Of a stretch of 64,000 nucleotides of DNA, positions 1 to 8,819 are shown piece by piece. The notes beneath the pieces are model-generated. The model made no database searches. It had not been told where the DNA came from and saw nothing but the letters and a program-made list of their open reading frames with translations. Made by a program: the position numbers and the translations under genes. The DNA comes from Nioella nitratireducens (GTDB lineage: Bacteria > Pseudomonadota > Alphaproteobacteria > Rhodobacterales > Rhodobacteraceae). How positions within the stretch are numbered: the first letter of the stretch is position 1; each line of letters opens with the position of its first letter. The stretch lies in assembly GCF_001879715.1 (NCBI RefSeq), contig NZ_MNBW01000004.1, positions 1 to 64,000 on the forward strand, written 5' to 3'.

Positions 1-2
1 TT

Positions 3-62
3 GATGACTTCGTGGATGACACCGATCTGGCGGCGCGCATCAAAGCTGAATCGCCGCGGTAA
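3..62 (+). CDS. Possible C-terminal tail of a gene entering from the left edge
   Basis: Reading frame 3 is open from the window edge and gives a short acidic, lysine/arginine-ended tail (DDFVDDTDLAARIKAESPR) closed by TAA at 60-62. Its composition looks protein-like, but only 19 codons are visible and no family can be named. It would run convergently into kdgK and overlap its last 23 bases. It could equally be chance coding potential, so it is listed only as a possible partial gene. Confidence 0.25.
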   Translation, partial: DDFVDDTDLAARIKAESPR

Positions 63-981
63 CAATGAGGCGGTTACGTTGGAACCGCACGTCCCGCACC
101 ACTTGCTGAGCGACCAATGCGCCCGTGTGGACAACGACCCGCGCGGCCAACGCATGGCCCAATTGCACCGCCTTGTCGGGCGTGGCACCGCGGAACCGCG
201 CCGCGAGATAGCCTGCGTTGAAGCTATCGCCTGCGCCGGTCGTGTCCGTGGGAACGACACGCGGCAGGTCCGGCAGCAGCCGCGCGCCCGGCCCGCGTTG
301 GCCAAGCGCCATTTCACCGCCGCCGTTTTTCACCACGACCTCTTGCGCGCCAAGCCCCAGATAGCGCGTGGCCGTCGCCAAGGGCGCGGCATCGCCAAAC
401 CACGCAGCCTCGTCCTCATGGCTGGGCAATACGATCTCGGCCAAGGCTCCCGCGGCCTCGACCGTCCTGCGCATTGCCTCGGGGCTTTCCCACAGGCGCG
501 GGCGCAGGTTGGGGTCGAAGACAACGCGGCGGCCTTGCAGCGTGTCCAGCAGTGTGGCGCGCCGCTCGGGCGACAGGATGGCAAGCGTGATCCCGGAGAG
601 GTATATCACATCCGCCGCGTCGCAGGCCGCACGCAGCCGCGCCGGATCGTCGGCCAGCGTCCGCGCGGCAGAGCTGTCGCGCCAATAGGTGAAGCTGCGC
701 TCGCCCTGATCCAGCGATATCATGTAGAGCCCCGGCACGCGGGTGGGATGGCGGCTGATCCAGTCTGTCCCGATCCCGGCCCCGGCAATGAACGCGTGGA
801 TGCCATCCGAGGTCGTGTCGCGCCCCAGCACGGTGAAGTACCCCACCTGCCAGTCGTCAGGAGCCAAGGCCCGCAGATACCACGCGGTGTTAAGCGTGTC
901 GCCCGCCACCCCCTTGCGGTAGAGCCCGTCACCCGCTTCGGCCAGTTCGACCATGCATTCCCCGATAGAGAGCACGCGCAT
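40..981 (-). CDS. kdgK: 2-dehydro-3-deoxygluconokinase, PfkB family
   Basis: Phosphorylates 2-keto-3-deoxygluconate (KDG) to KDPG with ATP in the cytoplasm, the step after mannonate dehydratase. The product is about 313 residues, normal for the family. It opens with the ribokinase/PfkB N-terminal pattern (VLSIGECMVELAE) and carries the C-terminal PfkB signature DTTGAGDSFNAGY, in which the GAGD aspartate is the catalytic base. I chose the ATG at 981 because it lies one base after the uxuA stop and has a GGGGG/CTGAG spacer upstream. An earlier TTG at 993 is possible. The last 20 or so residues after the usual GAL motif are unusual for the family. It is the last gene of the leftward uronate operon. 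Confusion with other PfkB sugar kinases is possible, but the position after uxuA supports KDG as substrate. Confidence 0.88.
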   Translation of the reverse strand: MRVLSIGECMVELAEAGDGLYRKGVAGDTLNTAWYLRALAPDDWQVGYFTVLGRDTTSDGIHAFIAGAGIGTDWISRHPTRVPGLYMISLDQGERSFTYWRDSSAARTLADDPARLRAACDAADVIYLSGITLAILSPERRATLLDTLQGRRVVFDPNLRPRLWESPEAMRRTVEAAGALAEIVLPSHEDEAAWFGDAAPLATATRYLGLGAQEVVVKNGGGEMALGQRGPGARLLPDLPRVVPTDTTGAGDSFNAGYLAARFRGATPDKAVQLGHALAARVVVHTGALVAQQVVRDVRFQRNRLIVTAAIQL

Positions 982-982
982 C

Positions 983-2182
983 TCAGCCCCCAAGCGCCGC
1001 CATAGCGCCGCGCAGTTCCGCCAGCCCGCGCATCCGGCCCACCAGCGGATAACCGGGCATCACCGGGCGGTCGAGATCGGAAAGCAGCGACTGCCCGTGA
1101 TCCGGGCGCATCGGTATTTGCCAATCGGCGCGGCCCTCGGTCTTGCGGCGGGCCTCTTCCGCCAGAAGTGCCCGGATCGTGGCGATCATGTCGGTATCGC
1201 CGTCCAGATGCTCGGATTCGTGGAACGAATGCTTGTCCCCCGCTGCCGGGCCCGCCCGGCGGGTGTTGCGCAGATGGACGAAATGGATGCGCGATCCAAG
1301 CCGCTCGATAAAGCGGACCGGATTGAAATCTTCTGCGACCCCGAGCGAGCCGGTGCAGAGCGTGATGCCGCTGGCCGGGCTGTCCACGGCCGCCATGATG
1401 CGGGCGTAGTCGTCCTCTGACGACATCACACGCGGCAGGCCAAGCAGGGAAAACGGCGGATCATCGGGGTGGCAGCACAGGCGCAGCCCCAGCTCTTCTG
1501 CCGTCGGCACCACTTCGGACAGGAAGTCGACCAGATGGCCGCGCAGACGGTCGGACCCGATCCCCTGGTAGGTGCCCAGATGGGCGCGCACATCCTCCAG
1601 CGTCCAATTGTCATTCGCCCCAGGCAGACCGGCGACGATGTTGTTGGCCAGCGCAGCCTTGGCCGCGTCGCTCATGCCGGCGTGGCGGTCTGCCGCTTGC
1701 GCGCGCAAGGTGTCGGGGTAGTCAGCCTCGGCCCCGCTACGCCCCAGCAGGAAACAGTCGAACAGGCAGAATTCCACGAGGTCGAAAGCCATCATCCGCC
1801 CGCCATTGGGCGTTGCGGCGGCCAGATCGGTGCGGGTCCAGTCCAGAACCGGCATGAAATTGTAACAGACCGTGGAAATCCCCGCAGCGGCCAGATTGCG
1901 CAGGCTTTCACGGTAGGCATCGAGATGAGGGCGCAGCGGACCGGTCTGGGTCTTGATCGCTTCCGACACCGGCAGACTTTCGACCACGTCCCAGCCAAGG
2001 CCGGACTCGATACATTGCGGATGGGCGATCTGCCGTTGCCGGGTTGCGATATCGCCCGGCGTCCAGACCTCGCCCGGGGCCACATGGTGCAGGGCCGAAA
2101 CGATCCCCTCGGCCCCGGTCTGGCGGATCTCGGAGATCGAGATTTCGTCAGCCGGTCCAAACCAGCGCCATGTCTGTTTCAT
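983..2182 (-). CDS. uxuA: Mannonate dehydratase UxuA
   Basis: Dehydrates D-mannonate to KDG in hexuronate catabolism. The 399-residue product matches the usual length (about 395-400) and shows the family's TIM-barrel metal-site signature CCHPDDPP at residues 236-243, followed by TLCTGSLG and HFVHLRN segments. The ATG at 2182 has AAGGA about seven bases upstream. kdgK follows after one base, so the two steps mannonate to KDG to KDPG are coupled. The upstream neighbour is the sugar ABC ATPase, placing the enzyme in the same leftward operon as a transporter. Identification is strong from motif, length and context. Confidence 0.95.
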   Translation of the reverse strand: MKQTWRWFGPADEISISEIRQTGAEGIVSALHHVAPGEVWTPGDIATRQRQIAHPQCIESGLGWDVVESLPVSEAIKTQTGPLRPHLDAYRESLRNLAAAGISTVCYNFMPVLDWTRTDLAAATPNGGRMMAFDLVEFCLFDCFLLGRSGAEADYPDTLRAQAADRHAGMSDAAKAALANNIVAGLPGANDNWTLEDVRAHLGTYQGIGSDRLRGHLVDFLSEVVPTAEELGLRLCCHPDDPPFSLLGLPRVMSSEDDYARIMAAVDSPASGITLCTGSLGVAEDFNPVRFIERLGSRIHFVHLRNTRRAGPAAGDKHSFHESEHLDGDTDMIATIRALLAEEARRKTEGRADWQIPMRPDHGQSLLSDLDRPVMPGYPLVGRMRGLAELRGAMAALGG

Positions 2183-2218
2183 CGCATATCCTTTCCCGGA
2201 TGGCCCCTTGGCAGGGTC

Positions 2219-3298
2219 TTAGCTGCCAAGCAGGCTGAGCCCGCTTTGCGTGTCGAAAAGGTGGATCTGCCCCGGCGGCACCCCGAGGGCGATGGTCTCG
2301 CCGATCCGCACGCGGGTCTGGCCGGGGCTGTGCACGGTCAGCGGGGTGCCATCCCTGGTGGTGCCGTAGATGTAGGATTCCCCGCCCAGTTGCTCGACGC
2401 TTTTGACCTCGATGCTGACCGGGCCATCGGCGGCGGGCTGCATTTCGGTCGGGCGAATGCCAAGCGTTACTTCTTGCCCCGGTCGCTGGTCGTAGCCGTC
2501 TTCCGGGATCAGCACCCGCTCTCCCGACGGCAGGACCAATTCCCCCCGGTCGCCATCCTCGATGCGACCGGCAAGGAAGTTCATCTTGGGGCTGCCGATG
2601 AACCCCGCCACGAACAGGTTGCGCGGGGTGTTATAAAGTTCCAGCGGTGCGCCGAATTGTTCGACCTCGCCAAGCTTAAGGACCGCGATCTTGTCGGCCA
2701 TGGTCATCGCTTCAACCTGATCGTGGGTCACGTAGATCATCGTGTTGCCAAGACGGCGGTGCAACGAGGCGATCTCGCCGCGCATATCGACCCGCAATTC
2801 GGCGTCGAGGTTCGACAGTGGCTCGTCGAAGAGGAACACCTTGGGTTCGCGCACCACGGCGCGGCCGATGGCGACCCGCTGACGTTGGCCGCCCGACAGA
2901 TCCTTGGGGCGTCGGTCAAGCAGCATGTCGATCTGCAACATCTTGGCGACCGAGGTGATCTTTTCCGCGATCTCGGCCTTGGGCGTGTTGATGTTCTCAA
3001 GCCCGAAGCTCAGGTTCTGGCGCACGGTCATATGCGGGTAGAGCGCATAGGACTGGAACACCATCGCAAGCCCCCGGTCGGCGGCGGGCACCGTGTTGAC
3101 CACGTCGCCGCCAATGGCGATCTCGCCGCCGGTGATGTCCTCAAGCCCCGAAATCATCCGCAGCAGGGTGGATTTTCCGCAGCCCGAAGGGCCGACGAAG
3201 ACGCAGAATTCGCCGTGCTTGATGTCAAGGTCGACCCCCTTGATCACGTCGACCGCGCCATAGCTCTTGCGGACATCTCTCAGTTCGATGCTGGCCAT
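2219..3298 (-). CDS. Carbohydrate ABC transporter ATP-binding protein (UgpC/MalK family)
   Basis: Cytoplasmic ATPase that powers the sugar importer encoded just upstream. The 359 residues contain Walker A GPSGCGKST (36-44), the ABC signature LSGGQRQ (134-140), Walker B VFLFDEP (154-160) and the H-loop in VTHDQVEAMTMADK. A C-terminal TOBE/OB regulatory region (about 235-359) is typical of CUT1 ATPases such as UgpC, MalK and MsmX. The start has a good site (AAGGAGAAACTGAC before ATG). It lies 27 bases after the second permease gene. The transported sugar cannot be read from the ATPase; by context it is a uronide or another acidic sugar. Confidence 0.92.
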   Translation of the reverse strand: MASIELRDVRKSYGAVDVIKGVDLDIKHGEFCVFVGPSGCGKSTLLRMISGLEDITGGEIAIGGDVVNTVPAADRGLAMVFQSYALYPHMTVRQNLSFGLENINTPKAEIAEKITSVAKMLQIDMLLDRRPKDLSGGQRQRVAIGRAVVREPKVFLFDEPLSNLDAELRVDMRGEIASLHRRLGNTMIYVTHDQVEAMTMADKIAVLKLGEVEQFGAPLELYNTPRNLFVAGFIGSPKMNFLAGRIEDGDRGELVLPSGERVLIPEDGYDQRPGQEVTLGIRPTEMQPAADGPVSIEVKSVEQLGGESYIYGTTRDGTPLTVHSPGQTRVRIGETIALGVPPGQIHLFDTQSGLSLLGS

Positions 3299-3325
3299 GT
3301 CAGTTTCTCCTTTCGCCGTCGCCGG

Positions 3326-4378
3326 TCACTTGCCGCCGGTCGAGGCAATGCCCGTGGCGATGTATTTTTGCAGGAACATGAAGACGAGCGCGATCGGCAG
3401 AAGCGTCAGCACCGTCATCGCCAAGAGGCTGCTCCATTCCGTGTTCAGCTCGCCCTGGAACGAGTTCAACGCCAGTTGCAGGGTGAAATTCTCGGTCTGG
3501 CTAAGAACGATCAGCGGCCAGAGGAAGTCATTCCAGCGCCACATGATCGCAAGGATCGCCAACACCGCAATGGCGGGGGCAGATAGCGGCAGAATGATGC
3601 GCCAGAAGATCTTCCACTCGCTGGCCTTGTCCATGCGCGCGGCGTCCAGGATCTCGTCCGGGATGGTGATCATGTATTGCCTGAGCAGGAACACCCCCGT
3701 GGGCGTGGCCGCACCGGGAATGATGACGCCCCACAGGCTGTTCAGCATCCCCAGTTGCTGGGTGATCAGGAAGAGCGGCACAAGAACCACCGTCTGCGGG
3801 ATCATCAGCGTGCCGATCACGATCGCCAGCACGGTCATGCGCCCCCGGAACTTGTATTTCGACAGCGCAAAGGCCGCCATGGAATTGACCAGCAGCATGA
3901 TCACCGTGGCCATCACCGTGATGAAAGTCGAATTCCACAGAAAGCGCAGGAAATTGAAGCGTTCGAACAGGCCGGTGTAATTTTCGACCGCCAGCGAAAG
4001 ATGCTCCAGCGGTTCGCGGTTCGAGATATCGACACGCAGGCGCGTTTCCGGGTCAGCCGGGTCGATCATCTGCGCAACCAGCCCGACCCGGCGCAACTGG
4101 GCCAACGTCCGCCCCTCATATTCTCCGGCAGTGATCTGGAACAATGGCAGCGGGTCTTCGTAGCCGTCCACCATTACCGTTTCCTGCGCATAGGGTAGGA
4201 AACGTGGCGGGAAGCGTTGCAGGTCGGCCTCGGTCTTGAAGGACGACAGCACCAGCCAGATCACTGGCCCGAACATCAACAGGATGCCAAGGACCAGATA
4301 GCAATAGGTCAGCCAGTCGGTCCAATCCATCTTGCCGCCGCCGCGTGTGCGGGTCATGAACTCTACGATCTTACCCAT
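3326..4378 (-). CDS. Carbohydrate ABC transporter permease (MalG type)
   Basis: Inner-membrane permease of a CUT1 importer. After an N-terminal membrane segment (about residues 20-42) comes a periplasmic insertion of roughly 90 residues, then five more hydrophobic segments. The EAA-loop region that docks to the ATPase (EILDAARMDKASEWKIFWRIILPL) is intact. I chose the ATG at 4378 because GGAGGA sits six bases before it. An ATG at 4384 lies too close to that site. The start overlaps the end of the other permease gene by 8 bases, indicating translational coupling. The long periplasmic insertion is larger than in typical MalG and could contact the binding protein. Confidence 0.88.
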   Translation of the reverse strand: MGKIVEFMTRTRGGGKMDWTDWLTYCYLVLGILLMFGPVIWLVLSSFKTEADLQRFPPRFLPYAQETVMVDGYEDPLPLFQITAGEYEGRTLAQLRRVGLVAQMIDPADPETRLRVDISNREPLEHLSLAVENYTGLFERFNFLRFLWNSTFITVMATVIMLLVNSMAAFALSKYKFRGRMTVLAIVIGTLMIPQTVVLVPLFLITQQLGMLNSLWGVIIPGAATPTGVFLLRQYMITIPDEILDAARMDKASEWKIFWRIILPLSAPAIAVLAILAIMWRWNDFLWPLIVLSQTENFTLQLALNSFQGELNTEWSSLLAMTVLTLLPIALVFMFLQKYIATGIASTGGK

Positions 4379-5339
4379 CGACATTCCTCCGATTGGCCCA
4401 GAGTTGCAGGGCGGTAAGCAAAACCAGAACCAGCGCCAGCAGGATCGAGGCGGCCGCCGCCAACCCGAACAACCTGGGCGCCCCGGCAAAGCCGGTCTGG
4501 TAGATGAACTGGATCATGAAGGTCGTGGCCGAGCCGGGACCGCCCCCGGTAAAGGCAAAGACCTCTTCAAAGACCTGAACGCTCTTGATCAGGGCCAGCA
4601 CCAGCACCACCAACAGCGTTGGCGACAGCAGCGGCAGGGTGATCTTGGTAAAGCTGCGCCACGGGCTGGCACGGTCCATCAGCGCGGCCTCGTAGACATC
4701 GCGCGGGATCGCCTGAAGCCCGGCCAGCAGGATCAGAGTGTAAAAGCCCATATGCGCCCAGACCGACAGGAAGACCGACCACGTAAAGGCCCATCCCCGA
4801 TCCACCAGCCACGCAAAGCTGTCATAGCCCATGGCCTCCAACCCGGCATTCAGAACGCCGTTGCGTTGCAGGATCCACTTCCAGATCAGCGCCACCACGA
4901 CGGGCGACAGCAACACGGGAAAGAAGAACACACCGCGAAAAAAGCCGCGGGCGCGGATATCGCGGTTCAGCACCAGTGCCGTCAGCAGCGCGAAGCCCAC
5001 CATGAAGCCCACTTGCAGCGTCACGAACCAGACCGTGTTCCACACCGCGCGCCAGAACAGATCCTTGGTGCAGGTGTTGGGGTCGAGGTAATTCGAACAC
5101 GCGCCGAGCGTCTGGAAATTCTGCATACCCACGAATGGCCGGTCGCCCAGCAACACGTTGTCGCCGCCGGTCAGGGCATAGATGACATTCAAAATGATCG
5201 GCAGGAACGCAAACAGACCAAAAAGCACGAGGTTGGGCAACAGGAATGCCCAGGCAAGGCGCTGAATGCCGAAACGGCGTTGCAGGGCCTGAAGCGGGAT
5301 CTCGATGATCCGCATGATCGGTGACAGGATTGACAGCAT
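4371..5339 (-). CDS. Carbohydrate ABC transporter permease (MalF type)
   Basis: First permease of the importer, about 322 residues, with six hydrophobic segments beginning near residue 25 (LAWAFLLPNLVLFGLFAFLPIILNVIYAL). The EAA loop is recognisable as DVYEAALMDRASPWRSFTKITLPLL. The ATG at 5339 is preceded by GGAGGTTCCCC, a strong ribosome-binding site; longer upstream starts lack one. It lies 89 bases downstream of the binding-protein gene, and that gap holds a stable hairpin. The pair of unequal permeases, a binding protein and a UgpC-type ATPase identify the CUT1 class of oligosaccharide/glycoside importers. Confidence 0.88.
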   Translation of the reverse strand: MLSILSPIMRIIEIPLQALQRRFGIQRLAWAFLLPNLVLFGLFAFLPIILNVIYALTGGDNVLLGDRPFVGMQNFQTLGACSNYLDPNTCTKDLFWRAVWNTVWFVTLQVGFMVGFALLTALVLNRDIRARGFFRGVFFFPVLLSPVVVALIWKWILQRNGVLNAGLEAMGYDSFAWLVDRGWAFTWSVFLSVWAHMGFYTLILLAGLQAIPRDVYEAALMDRASPWRSFTKITLPLLSPTLLVVLVLALIKSVQVFEEVFAFTGGGPGSATTFMIQFIYQTGFAGAPRLFGLAAAASILLALVLVLLTALQLWANRRNVDG

Positions 5340-5378
5340 GGGGAACCTCCCTGCCCCGGCGCGGCTGGCGCGGGGGAA

Positions 5379-5402
5379 ACGCACGGCCCGAAGGCCATGC
5401 GT
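5379..5402 (-). terminator. Intercistronic UUCG-capped hairpin after the binding-protein gene
   Basis: On the minus-strand transcript the bases read ACGCATGGCC-TTCG-GGCCGTGCGT. All ten positions can pair in RNA, counting one G-U pair, around a cUUCGg tetraloop. No U-tract follows, so full termination is unlikely. Such hairpins commonly follow binding-protein genes in ABC operons and protect or attenuate the message so that binding protein is made in excess of permease. The structure is seen; the role is inferred. Confidence 0.6.
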
Positions 5403-5428
5403 GTTTGGTATTGAAACGCCGCGTGGGG

Positions 5429-6697
5429 TTACTGGGTTTCGGCCATGGCGTCAGCCAGGTCGGACACGGCCCGATCCATCGCTTCGTCCACGGTCAGTTC
5501 CCCCACGATGGCCTGCGTCACACGCTGCACGGTGATCCCGAACATGGCGCGGTTGCCGGCATAGCCCTGATAGGCGTAGGCAATCGGCGAGATGTTCGGC
5601 ACCTGTGCCGCCCACGCGTTCAGCGCTGCTGCTGCCTGCGGCGAGGTGTCTTCATACTCGACGCCCGCGGCTGCCACGGCCGCATGGGCCGGGATGTTGC
5701 GGGTGCGGGCAGTGACTTCGGCGTAGACATCTTCCTGCGCGAGATAGTCGATCACGGCCGCGACCGCCTCGGGGTGCTGGGTCTGGCTGAAGCCCACGAT
5801 GCCTGCTCCGCCGGGCATCCCGGTGCAGCCGCCATCGCCACAGGGCGAGCCTACGACCTGCCAGTCGAAGAAGTCGCCGATATCACGGTCGAAGCGCGAC
5901 ACCTGCCAGCTACCGGAATAGTAGTAGACCAGCTCGCCATTGACGAATTCCTGTGCCGCGTCCTGATAGGTCGAGCCACCCTGCCCGGCCCACACGTCAC
6001 GCGCCATGGTGCCGTCCTGGTTCCATTCCACGAACTGGCGCACGTAGTTGGTAAAGCCTTCGTCCACGAGGATCGGGTTGCCATCCTCGTCAAAAAGCTG
6101 CGCGCCATAGGAAATCGCGGGGCCCGCGATCCGGTGGCCCGAGCGGTCCATCGCCATCGGGAACTGGGTGCCGGTGGCTTCGGCGACCGCGCGGCTTGCA
6201 GCGGCCCAGTCTTCCCAGGTCGCATCCGCGCCCGGCACATCCACGCCTGCCTGATCGAAGAGAGTCCGGTTGATATAGGCCCCGGTGATGGTCAACTGCG
6301 AGTGCAGGCCATAAAGGCCGTCATCGCCCGCGCCGCCGCGATACCAGTCGAGGGTGCCGCCGAAGCTGGCTTCCCAATAATCGCGGTCCACATAGGGCGC
6401 GAGGTCGAGATAATACTCGTGCAAACCGCCGAGGTCGGTGACCTTGGCGATATCGGGGCCGCTGCCTGCGGCCAGCTGAACCGGCAGGTTTTCGAGGATG
6501 GCCTGATAGGGCACCACGTCGACGATCACGTCGATACCGGGGTTTTCCGCCTCGAACCGGGTCAGCACATCGTCATAGACCTCGCACTCATTGCCATCGG
6601 AATAGCACATGAAGCGCACTTCCTGCGCTTGCGCGGCCATGCCGCCAGCCATGAACAACGCCGCAAGCGCCGTGGTGGTCATGATGGATTTTTTCAT
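5429..6697 (-). CDS. Sugar ABC transporter substrate-binding protein
   Basis: Periplasmic receptor of the importer, about 422 residues. A Sec signal peptide (MKKSIMTTTALAALFMAGGMAAQA, cleavage before QEVRF) precedes a cluster-D type extracellular solute-binding domain. Family features include EAENPGIDVIVDVVPYQAILENL and AGSGPDIAKVTDL near the N-terminus. The ATG at 6697 has GGAGGAAGTCGAA before it. Two cysteine pairs are visible (CYSDGNEC and CGDGGC), suggesting disulfides. It sits between three Gfo/Idh/MocA dehydrogenases and the permeases. By context the ligand is a glucuronide or galacturonide. A sulfoquinovose glycoside is an alternative, given the nearby desulfurization genes. Confidence 0.88.
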   Translation of the reverse strand: MKKSIMTTTALAALFMAGGMAAQAQEVRFMCYSDGNECEVYDDVLTRFEAENPGIDVIVDVVPYQAILENLPVQLAAGSGPDIAKVTDLGGLHEYYLDLAPYVDRDYWEASFGGTLDWYRGGAGDDGLYGLHSQLTITGAYINRTLFDQAGVDVPGADATWEDWAAASRAVAEATGTQFPMAMDRSGHRIAGPAISYGAQLFDEDGNPILVDEGFTNYVRQFVEWNQDGTMARDVWAGQGGSTYQDAAQEFVNGELVYYYSGSWQVSRFDRDIGDFFDWQVVGSPCGDGGCTGMPGGAGIVGFSQTQHPEAVAAVIDYLAQEDVYAEVTARTRNIPAHAAVAAAGVEYEDTSPQAAAALNAWAAQVPNISPIAYAYQGYAGNRAMFGITVQRVTQAIVGELTVDEAMDRAVSDLADAMAETQ

Positions 6698-6750
6698 TTC
6701 GACTTCCTCCCTTGATGCAAGTCTTTCAAATCGGGGCTTGCCCCCCGTGG

Positions 6751-7806
6751 TTATGGCAGCCAACTCTCGTAGAGCGGGGCAGCCCTGCTCAGCGGCAACG
6801 ACACCCGTTGCCCTGTTCGCGCAGCTTCATAAACGGCGGTCACCAATTCGATGGACCGCCGTCCATCCTGCAACGTCACCTCTCGACCGCCGCGCCCCTC
6901 CAGCGCGTCGGCGATGGCGTCGAAATACCCGGCAAAGCCCGCCAGCGGGGCCTCAAGCCCGGCCAGCACCGCGTCGATGGCGGCCTGATCATGGGGCGCG
7001 CGGGCGGTGAAGGTCCACTGGTCTTCGGCCGGGGCATAAGGGGCGGTGCCGCTTTCGGCGGTGACCCCCTCGAAGGTAAAGCGCAGGCGGGTGCTGTCGG
7101 TGGCGGCGCCAAGCGTGATCGAGCTTGTCGAGAGCGCGCCGTTTTCATGCACCAGCAGGATCGCGCCGCAATCCTCTGTCTCGATCTCGTTCACGCGGGT
7201 CGCCGTGCTGGCCGACAGTTCGGATATCGGGCCAAAAACGCTGCACAGAAGGTCGTGATTGTGGATCGCATGGCCCAGAACAGCCCCGCCGGATTCCCCC
7301 GCCCATGTCCCGCGCCACGGGACCGCGTAATAGTCGGGGCCGCGGTTCCAATGGGTCTCAAGGCTTGCCGCAAAGGGCTTGCCCGCCAAGCCTGCGTCGA
7401 TCAGCGCCCGGATCTGCTGGGTGCCGGGGCCATAGCGGTATTGGAAGACCGGGAAGACCTGCTTGCCCGCTGCCTCGGCCACCGCGATGAGCGCATCGAC
7501 CTCGGCCAGCGACCGCACCAGCGGCTTTTCACAAACCACGTGCTTGCCCGCCTCCAGCGCCGCCTTGGACACCGGGAAATGCAAATGCGGCGGCAGGCAG
7601 ACGTCGATCAGGTCGATCGCGGGATCGGCCAGCACGGCGTCGAGGTCGGCGGTGATCGCAATCGCCGGATCGTCCCCCGCCACGGATTTCGCACGCTCGG
7701 GGTCCAGATCGCACAGGGTTGTCACGGCAAACCGGTCCGGCAAGGCGCGATAGCCCGCCAGATGCTGCGCGCCGATGCCGGTGCCGATGATGGCGACACG
7801 GATCAT
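6751..7806 (-). CDS. Gfo/Idh/MocA family oxidoreductase (third of three)
   Basis: NAD(P)-dependent sugar or cyclitol dehydrogenase-like protein, 351 residues. The Rossmann fingerprint is at the N-terminus (VAIIGTGIGAQHLAG), the family EKP motif is in VVCEKPLVRS at about residues 90-99, and a C-terminal beta-sheet domain follows. The start ATG at 7806 overlaps the stop of the preceding gene as ATGA and has GAAGGGGG upstream. Substrate specificity cannot be read from sequence. Being clustered with two relatives, an ABC importer and uxuA/kdgK, it probably oxidises or isomerises a uronide or its glycoside. It lies 53 bases upstream of the binding-protein gene. Confidence 0.85.
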   Translation of the reverse strand: MIRVAIIGTGIGAQHLAGYRALPDRFAVTTLCDLDPERAKSVAGDDPAIAITADLDAVLADPAIDLIDVCLPPHLHFPVSKAALEAGKHVVCEKPLVRSLAEVDALIAVAEAAGKQVFPVFQYRYGPGTQQIRALIDAGLAGKPFAASLETHWNRGPDYYAVPWRGTWAGESGGAVLGHAIHNHDLLCSVFGPISELSASTATRVNEIETEDCGAILLVHENGALSTSSITLGAATDSTRLRFTFEGVTAESGTAPYAPAEDQWTFTARAPHDQAAIDAVLAGLEAPLAGFAGYFDAIADALEGRGGREVTLQDGRRSIELVTAVYEAARTGQRVSLPLSRAAPLYESWLP

Positions 7807-8819
7807 GCGGCGCCCCCTTCCGCCATGGCCTGCGCCTTTAGCGCCAGTTCCATCACCTTGAAGGCATGGGCCTGCGGCATCGCGGTTTCCGTCCGGTTCA
7901 GAACATCCTGTGTCAGCCGCGCGAAGTAGGGCAGCCCGGCATCGGCGCAAGAGATCTTTTCGCAGCGCGTGCCATTTACCAGCACGAGGTGGTCGGTGCC
8001 CTCGGCCCCGCCCACATCGACATATTTCCGCAGTTCGATATAGCCCTCGGTGCCCAGGATGGTCAGCCGCCCGTCGCCCCATGTGGGCAGACCGTCCGGC
8101 GTGTACCAATCGACCCGGATATATCCGTGGCCGCTGTCAGAGCGCAGCGCCAGTTCCCCGAAATCCTGCAAGCCGGGATCGTCGGGATTGGCGAAATTTC
8201 CGACACTGGCCATGCTGACCTCGGCATCGGAAGAGCCGGTGAACAGCAGGAACTGGTCGATCTGGTGGCTGGCGATATCCACCAGCACCCCGCCATAGGC
8301 GTCACGGTCAAAGAACCAGTCGGGGCGTGACGGGCGGTTCAGCCGGTGCGGGCCAAGGCCCACGGTCTGCACCACGCGGCCAATGGCCCCCTCTGCCACC
8401 AGCTCTTCCGCGCGGGTGACGGCGGGCACTTCGAACCGTTCCGAGAAGTCGACCGACCAGATGCGACCGGTGCGCGCCGCGACCTCTTTGATCGCATCAA
8501 GCTGCGCCATCGTCGTGCAGCCGGGCTTGTCGACCATCACGTCCTTGCCCGCCTCCATCGCGGCGATGGCCAGATCGGCCCGGTCCCGCGGAATCGCGGA
8601 AATCAGGATCAAGTCCACCTCGGGGTCGTTCAGGATCTCGTCCTTGCTGGCTGCGCGTGGCACGTCGGGAAAGCGCTTCTCGAACCCGTCCAGCGTTTCG
8701 GGCGTGCCGTCCGTCCACCATTTGGAAAAGAAGGCCCCGGCCTCGACCATATTGGCGGCCATCCCGTAGATATGGCGGTGATCAATGCCAAGGGCGGCGA
8801 TGTTCAGCGGTCGGGTCAT
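7803..8819 (-). CDS. Gfo/Idh/MocA family oxidoreductase, divergent member (second of three)
   Basis: A 338-residue Gfo/Idh/MocA-like protein. The nucleotide-binding start is atypical (IAALGIDHRHIYGMAANM rather than GxGxxG), and the family EKP is replaced by DKP in MVDKPGCTTMAQ. A catalytic-domain segment GGVLVDIASHQIDQFLLFTG contains the conserved Asp/His pair. The start overlaps the previous stop by ATGA (8816-8819). The odd glycine-poor fingerprint suggests altered cofactor binding, perhaps a tightly bound NAD(H) or a glycosidase-like redox cycle; this is inference. It is coupled to its two relatives, so the three probably act in one pathway. Confidence 0.8.
   Translation of the reverse strand: MTRPLNIAALGIDHRHIYGMAANMVEAGAFFSKWWTDGTPETLDGFEKRFPDVPRAASKDEILNDPEVDLILISAIPRDRADLAIAAMEAGKDVMVDKPGCTTMAQLDAIKEVAARTGRIWSVDFSERFEVPAVTRAEELVAEGAIGRVVQTVGLGPHRLNRPSRPDWFFDRDAYGGVLVDIASHQIDQFLLFTGSSDAEVSMASVGNFANPDDPGLQDFGELALRSDSGHGYIRVDWYTPDGLPTWGDGRLTILGTEGYIELRKYVDVGGAEGTDHLVLVNGTRCEKISCADAGLPYFARLTQDVLNRTETAMPQAHAFKVMELALKAQAMAEGGAA

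Noticed and set aside
1469-3586. A 705-codon plus-strand open frame
   Set aside because: It covers uxuA and the ABC ATPase in antisense. The minus-strand genes have exact Walker and UxuA motifs.
5429-6697. Calling the binding protein SmoF (SQ-glycerol receptor)
   Set aside because: It lies in the uxuA/kdgK operon under the UxuR-type operator, about 8 kb from the smo-like genes. No ligand residues could be verified by eye.
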